From positions 1 to 64,000 of the forward strand of contig WRPE01000008.1 of the NCBI GenBank assembly GCA_009773315.1: a stretch of 64,000 nt of DNA, read 5' to 3'. The translations under genes were made by a program, and so were the position numbers. This DNA comes from Syntrophaceae bacterium. GTDB lineage: Bacteria; Desulfobacterota; Syntrophia; Syntrophales; Smithellaceae. Of the stretch, positions 58,967 to 64,000 are shown piece by piece (the stretch's first letter is position 1; every line of letters begins with the position of its first letter). A model generated the notes under the pieces. It made no database searches. It was given only the letters and a program-made list of their open reading frames with translations, and was not told where the DNA came from.

Positions 58967-60276
58967 ATATCATAATTCACCGCGGTACCCATGAAATCGG
59001 CGGTTCTTGTATCGAAATATCTTCCGGGGATCATCGGATCATTCTGGACTTAGGAATGCCGCTGATGACCAAGGATGGCGGTATTTTGGATCAAGCATCG
59101 ATCGAGACTCCATCTATTGAAAACGGCATCCTGCCAAATGTTAAGGGTTTGTATGCCGATCAGGTTCCTTCGGTTACGGCGGTGATTCTCTCACATGCCC
59201 ACTTGGATCATTACGGGCTGATGAGCCTGGTGCATCCTGAAATACCTATTTATCTAAGCCGGGAAACCAAGGCCCTTATCGAGGTCGGAAACATCTTTTA
59301 TACATTCAAGCAGACGAAAAAAAGTCGAATGGATAACTGTCAGACCTTCGACCATCTGATGCCACCATTCAAGGTAGGTCCCTTTACTATCACGCCTTTT
59401 CTTATGGATCATTCGGCTTTCGGAGCATCGTCTTTGCTGATTGAGGCTGAAGGCAAAAAGATATTTTATACCGGAGATCTTCGTGGTCATGGCCGGAAAG
59501 CCATGCTCTTCGAGGACCTCATAAAGAACCCCATTCAAAATGTCGATTGCCTTCTGATGGAAGGCACAACCCTGGGTGGTGAACACAATGTAGGGTATGA
59601 AACCGAAGAAGCCGTTGAGGGTGCGCTGTACAGTCTTTTTGCGTTGCAGGAAGATGCTTCATTTGTTATGTCAGCGGGCAGCAACATTGACCGCCTCGTG
59701 TCCATTTACCAAGCTGCGTTACAGGCAAAGAAGATACTGGTGGTCGATCTTTATCAGTTTTATCTACTGAAACAGATCAAGGATTTTCCCCACGGTTTGC
59801 CGCTGTATTCTGATAAAAACTTGAGGATTCTTTATCTTATCGAACACGCGAAGACGATAGCAAATCAAGTTAATGAGCATCTTCTCTACAAATGGAAATC
59901 TCTTAAGATTGAAAAAGAGGAGATATTGGCACAGCGTAAAGACATGGTTCTCAGGATACCTCTCAGTATCATGAAGATAATGGCTAAGGGAATGGAAAAG
60001 GAGAGGCCTTTGCAGAAGGCCAGTTTCATCTATTCCATGTGGTCCGGCTATTTAAAAAGCAATCCGAAACTCAAAGAGTTTACGGATCGATACAAAATCC
60101 CGATGAAGATCATACACACAAGCGGTCACGCATACCTTCATGATCTGAAGCGATTGGCAGATGCTCTGAAGCCTCGGATGATTGTACCCATTCATACATT
60201 ATCTGGCGATGAATTTAAGAACCATTTTGCCAATGTCTGTCGTTTTGATGATGGTGTGCCTTTTGAGATCAACTGA
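58963..60276 (+). CDS. RNase J-like metallo-beta-lactamase/beta-CASP protein
   Basis: 437 residues. The MBL metal motifs are all present: HAHLDH at 78-83, His150 (MDHSAFG), Asp172 (YTGDLRGHG) and the C-terminal His411 (VPIHT). A beta-CASP insert at about 220-390 includes SGHAYLHDLKRL (His389), so it belongs with RNase J/CPSF-type nucleases rather than lactamases. The N-terminus RGTHEIGGSCIEI matches RNase J-like proteins. At 437 residues it lacks the ~100-residue C-terminal domain of true RNase J. It would act on RNA or single-stranded DNA. The start overlaps the PD-(D/E)XK gene by 4 bases. Confidence 0.85.
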   Translation: MNIIIHRGTHEIGGSCIEISSGDHRIILDLGMPLMTKDGGILDQASIETPSIENGILPNVKGLYADQVPSVTAVILSHAHLDHYGLMSLVHPEIPIYLSRETKALIEVGNIFYTFKQTKKSRMDNCQTFDHLMPPFKVGPFTITPFLMDHSAFGASSLLIEAEGKKIFYTGDLRGHGRKAMLFEDLIKNPIQNVDCLLMEGTTLGGEHNVGYETEEAVEGALYSLFALQEDASFVMSAGSNIDRLVSIYQAALQAKKILVVDLYQFYLLKQIKDFPHGLPLYSDKNLRILYLIEHAKTIANQVNEHLLYKWKSLKIEKEEILAQRKDMVLRIPLSIMKIMAKGMEKERPLQKASFIYSMWSGYLKSNPKLKEFTDRYKIPMKIIHTSGHAYLHDLKRLADALKPRMIVPIHTLSGDEFKNHFANVCRFDDGVPFEIN

Positions 60277-60326
60277 CCAATGACGGAGATAATATTTTCA
60301 TGAGCGAAATTGAATTCTGAATAGGT

Positions 60327-60614
60327 GTGGATCTGGATGGGACCCTGGCCGAATATCATGGCTGGATCGGAATCCATCATATCGGGAAAGCGATTACCCC
60401 GATGGTTGAACGTGTTCAGCGCTGGATTGGCGAAGGGAAGACGGTCAAGATCTTTACCGCGAGGGCTTGCGAAGGAACGGCAGCGACGGAATTCATTCAC
60501 GCCTGGCTTGACAAACAAGGGCTCCCAAAACTCGAAGTCACCAATGTCAAAGACTTCGGCATGACGGAGTTGTGGGATGATCGCTGCATTTCAATAGGAA
60601 CGAATACGGGATAA
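60327..60614 (+). CDS. Small HAD-family phosphatase, N-terminus interrupted by in-frame TGA
   Basis: A GTG start gives 95 residues beginning MDLDGTLAEYHGW, which contains HAD motif I (DxD), then FTARACEG (motif II) and VTNVKDFGMTELWDDR (metal-binding acidic motif). In frame upstream is an ATG at 60300: MSEIEF, then TGA (60318), then IGVDLDGT. The first beta strand of the fold needs those upstream residues, so the gene may carry a nonsense mutation, use readthrough, or initiate late at GTG. Relatives of this size occur in phages and islands. It is spaced 23 bases after the MBL gene if the ATG counts. Confidence 0.6.
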   Translation: MDLDGTLAEYHGWIGIHHIGKAITPMVERVQRWIGEGKTVKIFTARACEGTAATEFIHAWLDKQGLPKLEVTNVKDFGMTELWDDRCISIGTNTG

Positions 60615-60645
60615 AAAATAATGCTGATTTGATGGGGAAACAATT

Positions 60646-62097
60646 ATGACGAACGCAAAAGCCGATTTTGTTCACCTTCATGTTCACACAACATATAGCC
60701 TCCTTGACAGCACGCTTCGTCTTAATGATCTCTTTAATAAGGCGAAGGAATATCAGATGCTGGCTATCGCCATGACCGATCATGGCAATCTCTTTGGTGC
60801 TATCGAATTTTATCAGCACGCCGAAAAAGCCGGGATCAAACCCATTATTGGCTGCGAGCTGTATGTCGCCCCGAAGAGCCGATTTGACAAGTCTTCCTCC
60901 AGTATTGAAGAATCTTCTCATCATCTTGTGGTTCTCGTCAAAAACATGCAGGGATATAAAAACCTCCTGAAACTAACCACGGCAGGTTACCTTGAGGGTT
61001 TCTACTATCACCCCCGGGTGGATAAGGAACTCCTTCAGGATCATCATGAAGGACTTATCGCTACAAGCGCTTGCCTGCATGGAGAAGTTGCTTCATATCT
61101 CATGAAAGGCGATCGCAATGCCGCCATAAAAGCTGCCCGTGAATACCAGGAAATATTTGGTGCGGGGAACTTCTACCTGGAAATCATGGAAAACGGTCTG
61201 CCTGAACAAAGGGTTGTCAATGAAGGCATAATGGATATCAGTCGTCTTCTTTCTATTCCTGTTGTCGCCACCAATGACTGTCATTATCTTCAGGCAGATG
61301 ATGAGGAGGCCCATGACGCACTTCTTTGCATTCAGACGGGCAAGACCCTTGATGACACGGAACGGATGCACTTTGATACGGACCAGTTCTACTTCCGCTC
61401 ACCGGAGGAGATGAAGAGCCTTTTCTCTTATTGTCCCGAGGCTATCTCCAATACCGTCCTGATTGCGGACAAATGCAATCTATCTCTCGAATTAGACTGT
61501 TCCCGTCCTCCCCGAGGAAATCTTGAATACGGGGCCAACGATGGACTCAAAATGCCCGCCATCACTACAGATTTTTCTCCGGAAGGGCGTGATTACATCT
61601 TCCGGTATGTCACGGAGAAATACGGTACCGACCGGGTGGCCAAGATCATCACCTTCAGAAAAATGAGGGCGAAATCTGCCATACGCTACGTTGGTCGCGC
61701 CATGAGTCTTCCCCATGCAGATGTTGACGCCATCGCAAAAATGGTTCCTGATGTTCTGAATCTCTCTCTCGAAGACGCTTTGAACATGGAAGATCGCCTG
61801 AAAGAAGCAGCAAGAAAGAGCGAGAAGATACAAAAACTTCTATCCCTTTCATGGGCTCTGCAGGGCTTGATTATCCATTCATCCACCCATGCCATGAATA
61901 TAGTCATTTCCGATAAACCCCTTGTTGACATGGTTCCCCTATGCAAGAGCACTGAAGATGATCTTGTTACTCAGTACTCCGTTAACGACCTCAAGAACAT
62001 GGGATTTTCGATATTCAAATTTCCCCATATAGCAAGGCAAATGATTTCATATGGTAATCTTCACGTCTGTCCCTTAGAGAAAACTGAGGACTCGTAG
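60646..62097 (+). CDS. PHP-domain protein: shortened DnaE paralogue without polymerase active site
   Basis: 483 residues. Residues 1-280 are an intact DnaE-type PHP domain with all metal-ligand motifs (HLHVHTTYS at 10-18, TDHG at 44-47, CE at 70-71, CLHGE at 143-147, NDCHY at 210-214). The polymerase part is cut down: about 100 residues, including the GPGRGS region, are missing before residue 303. The catalytic PDIDIDF reads PAITTDF (Ala305, Thr307), the third Asp is Pro460, and the protein ends there, ~700 residues short of DnaE. The frame is open throughout, so it is likely a selected nuclease/phosphatase, not decay. Confidence 0.8.
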   Translation: MTNAKADFVHLHVHTTYSLLDSTLRLNDLFNKAKEYQMLAIAMTDHGNLFGAIEFYQHAEKAGIKPIIGCELYVAPKSRFDKSSSSIEESSHHLVVLVKNMQGYKNLLKLTTAGYLEGFYYHPRVDKELLQDHHEGLIATSACLHGEVASYLMKGDRNAAIKAAREYQEIFGAGNFYLEIMENGLPEQRVVNEGIMDISRLLSIPVVATNDCHYLQADDEEAHDALLCIQTGKTLDDTERMHFDTDQFYFRSPEEMKSLFSYCPEAISNTVLIADKCNLSLELDCSRPPRGNLEYGANDGLKMPAITTDFSPEGRDYIFRYVTEKYGTDRVAKIITFRKMRAKSAIRYVGRAMSLPHADVDAIAKMVPDVLNLSLEDALNMEDRLKEAARKSEKIQKLLSLSWALQGLIIHSSTHAMNIVISDKPLVDMVPLCKSTEDDLVTQYSVNDLKNMGFSIFKFPHIARQMISYGNLHVCPLEKTEDS

Positions 62098-62190
62098 GTG
62101 AAACAGATAGACAAGCTTTTTCAGGACCTGCTTTTTATTGAACGGGGGTCCCATAGAAAGGCACCAGAGAAAAATAAGCCCCATCGCTGA
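62098..62190 (+). CDS. Possible 30-residue ORF after the PHP gene
   Basis: A GTG directly after the PHP stop opens a 30-codon frame (VKQIDKLFQDLLFIERG start, basic C-terminus), with GAGGA 7 bases upstream. It ends inside the hairpin at 62177. It could be a tiny operon member or chance; nothing else supports it. Confidence 0.25.
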   Translation: MKQIDKLFQDLLFIERGSHRKAPEKNKPHR

Positions 62191-62207
62191 CCAACGGCGA
62201 TGGGGCT
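62177..62207 (+). terminator. Hairpin ending the accessory operon
   Basis: The perfect 11-bp inverted repeat AGCCCCATCGC / GCGATGGGGCT with a 9-nt loop lies 80 bases past the last clear stop. It is followed by ATCACTTTATT rather than a solid T-run, so intrinsic termination is likely but not ideal. Confidence 0.6.
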
Positions 62208-62444
62208 ATCACTTTATTGGAGATCTGGAGAATTTTTTCCGTTCCAAACGTCTTGCTTGATACTCGGTTGATTCCATTCCAATACCCTAAAGGGCACGCA
62301 TGCCGCGACGGCTAGGAGGAGGCGACAAAGCGTATAACCTGAAGATCACACGTTACGAATACGTCTATCTAGGAAGCTTACGACCTCCAAGTGTGGGGGC
62401 ACGCGACGCCAACAAAGGTAGCGCTTGATTTCGAATGGAATCGA
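62208..62444. other. Non-coding stretch between the accessory operon and the enoyl-CoA hydratase gene
   Basis: About 240 bp with no recognisable gene, RNA or repeat. The sequence around 62300-62400 is locally GC-rich with short ORFs only, and may be degraded DNA at the edge of the insertion. Confidence 0.4.
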
Positions 62445-63155
62445 TCAAACGTAAAAGCGTCCGGACGCGATGATCGGCGGATCATCATGCTCTATCGCGT
62501 AAACAATATCCTTGTTCAATTCCTCTTTGATGGCGGCAACAATCACCCGTCTCTTGTTCTGGAGTTTGGCAAAATTCATGACCTCGTCCATCAACTGATC
62601 GATGTGGCAGGCTTTGGTAATGATATGATGATCCTCGCATTCCTGCGCGGTGAGACGTTTTCCGGTGATAATCATTTCTTCGAGTTTGTAACGCGGGATA
62701 GCCTTTCTCATCGCCGTGAGCATGCCCGGCAGAAACGGAATGCCCAAGTCGACTTCCGGAAAGCACATAAAGCCCCGATCCGACCTCATGAAACGAAAAT
62801 CAAAGTAGCAGGACAGAATCGCGCCGCCGGCGAAGGCATGCCCGGTAAGGGCGACAATCGTGGGCATCGGATACAGTAGAATTCTTTTAAAAAGTCCCAT
62901 CATCGTATCGATAAACTTTTTAGCCGTGGCCGTGTCATTTTTCTGCATGATCGGCAGCAGCCACTCCAGATCGATTCCGTTGCTGAAAATTTTTTCATGC
63001 GCGCCACGTACGACCAGGACATTGGCGTCCGTCTGTTTTTCAACATGCTCCAGTGCCTCCATAAATTTCTCCAGGAAATCCAGATTCAAACGGTTTTCCC
63101 CTTCATTCAACGTCACAACGGCCACTTGGCCTTCCATCTTGATTTCAATCGGCAT
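62445..63155 (-). CDS. Enoyl-CoA hydratase/isomerase family protein
   Basis: 236 residues of the crotonase fold. The CoA-binding/oxyanion segments are FSNGIDLEWL and GHAFAGGAILSCYFDFR, and the acid residue is Glu in FPEVDLGIPFLPG. The second catalytic Glu of true hydratases is not obvious, and the short length and FPEVDLG form resemble delta3,delta2-enoyl-CoA isomerases. It handles double bonds in acyl-CoA chains. It may form a unit with the SDR gene upstream on the same strand, although a MITE-like element lies between them. Confidence 0.85.
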   Translation of the reverse strand: MPIEIKMEGQVAVVTLNEGENRLNLDFLEKFMEALEHVEKQTDANVLVVRGAHEKIFSNGIDLEWLLPIMQKNDTATAKKFIDTMMGLFKRILLYPMPTIVALTGHAFAGGAILSCYFDFRFMRSDRGFMCFPEVDLGIPFLPGMLTAMRKAIPRYKLEEMIITGKRLTAQECEDHHIITKACHIDQLMDEVMNFAKLQNKRRVIVAAIKEELNKDIVYAIEHDDPPIIASGRFYV

Positions 63156-63263
63156 AATTTTTCTTCTTTCTCAATATTTTTACTGTTCAGGACAGTTTGT
63201 GTGTCACCCTAGATAAAGGCAGGAGTGATTTTTATCCTGTTAATGAAATATTTTCGATACCCT

Positions 63264-63350
63264 GAGAGCTTTGCACAACCCCTCTATTCGTCATTCCCGC
63301 CTGCGCGGGAATGACGAAATTGTTGGTTTTATGTGGTTATGCAAAGCTCT
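63264..63350. mobile_element. MITE-like element, about 87 bp
   Basis: 16-bp terminal inverted repeats AGAGCTTTGCACAACC (63265-63280) and GGTTATGCAAAGCTCT (63335-63350) match with one difference. Inside is a perfect hairpin CGTCATTCCCGC-CTGC-GCGGGAATGACG (63289-63316). The hexamer TACCCT stands just outside both ends (63258-63263 and 63351-63356), as expected for a target-site duplication. There is no coding capacity; it would depend on a transposase in trans. Confidence 0.6.
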
Positions 63351-63368
63351 TACCCTTTTGATATTTGA

Positions 63369-64000
63369 TTAAGTGGTCATTGTTCCGCCGTCCACATAAA
63401 TCGTATCACCGGTGATATAGTCGGCGGCGCTGGACGCCAGAAAAAGCACCGCCCCGACAACATCTTCCGGCTCGGCGATTTTTCCCTTAGGAATGGTGTT
63501 ACAAATCAGCTTTTCAATGTCGGGATTGGACCAGATGGGTTTGCTGAAATCCGTACGGGTAAATCCGGGCGCGACAGCATTCACGTTGATGCCCAGTTGC
63601 GCCCATTCGCGGGCCATGCAACGCGTGAGCATCTTGAGCGCCGCCTTGCTGCATCCGTAGGCGGCCATGCCCGCTTCAGCCTTATCCGCTCCAACTGTGG
63701 TAATATTGATAATCTTTCCGCTTTTTTGTTCAATCATCTGACGCGCAACCAGACGGCTCAAAAGCCAGACAGCCTTGACGTTGGTGTTGAAACACTTGTC
63801 CCATCCGTCCTCGCGCAAATCGAGCAGACCGCGCAGAAAGCTGCGGGCGGCGTTGTTAACCAGAATATCGATCCGACCGAATTCCTTAACCGTTGAACTC
63901 ACAAGATTGTCCAATTGTTCATTGTCCGTCAGATCGGTCACAACGGGTAGAGTTTTGCCGCCTTTTTTGCGGATTTCATCCGCGACACCGTCAATTTCGG
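63369..64000 (-). CDS. Short-chain dehydrogenase/reductase (FabG-like), 5' part beyond the window
   Basis: Partial; the frame runs off the window end at 64000 (the upstream codons read EIDGVADEIRKKGGK). SDR marks are NNAARSFL, the catalytic Ser near NITTVGADKAEAGMAAYGCSKAAL (Tyr-x-x-x-Lys in YGCSK), and FTRTDFSKP, ending YITGDTIYVDGGTMTT. The N-terminal nucleotide-binding TGxxxGIG is outside. It is probably a 3-oxoacyl or 3-hydroxyacyl reductase, fitting the neighbouring enoyl-CoA enzyme; substrate is not determined. Confidence 0.9.
   Translation of the reverse strand, partial: EIDGVADEIRKKGGKTLPVVTDLTDNEQLDNLVSSTVKEFGRIDILVNNAARSFLRGLLDLREDGWDKCFNTNVKAVWLLSRLVARQMIEQKSGKIINITTVGADKAEAGMAAYGCSKAALKMLTRCMAREWAQLGINVNAVAPGFTRTDFSKPIWSNPDIEKLICNTIPKGKIAEPEDVVGAVLFLASSAADYITGDTIYVDGGTMTT

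Noticed and set aside
56903-62097. Reading the accessory operon as an integrated prophage
   Set aside because: There is no integrase, capsid, terminase or attachment site; only the HAD protein has phage-like relatives.

Overview
The window looks like the chromosome of an anaerobic, mid-GC deltaproteobacterium, most likely of the Syntrophus/Smithella group (Syntrophaceae). This is inferred from gene content, not from a marker gene. The supporting genes are a complete siroheme-dependent (Ahb) heme pathway with no oxygen-dependent or coproporphyrin enzymes, an NDP-forming acyl-CoA synthetase alpha subunit, fragments and genes of CoA-thioester metabolism (CaiB/BaiF remnant, enoyl-CoA hydratase, SDR), an FdhD, and an N-type ATPase operon. 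No rRNA, tRNA, CRISPR array, transposase or prophage is visible.

Layout. 1-3 kb: iron-sulfur flavoprotein, a small hypothetical gene and an acyl-CoA synthetase alpha subunit. 3-15.4 kb (minus strand): a long head-to-tail run, sirC-ccsA-hemA-hemC-cobA/hemD-ahbC-hemB-ahbD-ahbA/B-Yip1-polA, which takes glutamyl-tRNA to heme b by way of siroheme. 15.5-24.7 kb: scattered single genes (ABC-F, lipase-like hydrolase, M29 aminopeptidase, DUF1893, DUF1847, MBL protein, MtgA, LysM-NlpC/P60 hydrolase). 24.9-29.1 kb: aconitase, isocitrate dehydrogenase and rlmN. 29.3-36.9 kb (minus): a tripartite RND efflux operon with two TolC-family genes and a PII-like gene, followed by an internally deleted CoA-transferase remnant. 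37.1-41.9 kb (minus): sulfur metabolism (cysK, metY, fdhD, mnmA) under an Rrf2-type regulator. 42.1-44.4 kb: a sensor-kinase-like protein without its phospho-accepting His, and a cytidylate-kinase-like protein. 44.4-51.3 kb (minus): an N-ATPase operon, atpD-C-Q-R-B-E-F-A-G, without a delta gene, preceded by a good sigma-54 type -24/-12 element. 51.7-55.2 kb: prmC-murA-hisD. 55.4-56.5 kb: a carbon-nitrogen hydrolase behind a perfect consensus sigma-70 promoter. 56.8-62.1 kb: an accessory operon (below). 62.4-64 kb: enoyl-CoA hydratase-like gene, a MITE-like element and a partial SDR gene.

The strongest candidate for an undescribed system is the compact plus-strand operon at 56.9-62.1 kb. It encodes a DeoR-type winged-helix protein, a four-cysteine 88-residue protein, a PD-(D/E)XK nuclease-like protein, an RNase J-like metallo-beta-lactamase/beta-CASP protein (its start overlaps the nuclease stop), a small HAD phosphatase with an in-frame TGA near its start, and a shortened DnaE paralogue. 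That paralogue keeps an intact metal-binding PHP domain, but all three polymerase catalytic aspartates are replaced. The operon has its own promoter with a palindromic operator at the predicted transcription start. The gene set suggests nucleic-acid processing or defence, but this is inference from domains and context.

Other points of note are a ~100-bp hairpin-rich repeat present twice in opposite orientation plus a partial third copy, an 87-bp MITE-like element, a perfect 28-bp palindrome between cysK and metY, and several degenerate active sites (PolA 3'-5' exonuclease, FdhD second cysteine, kinase H-box).
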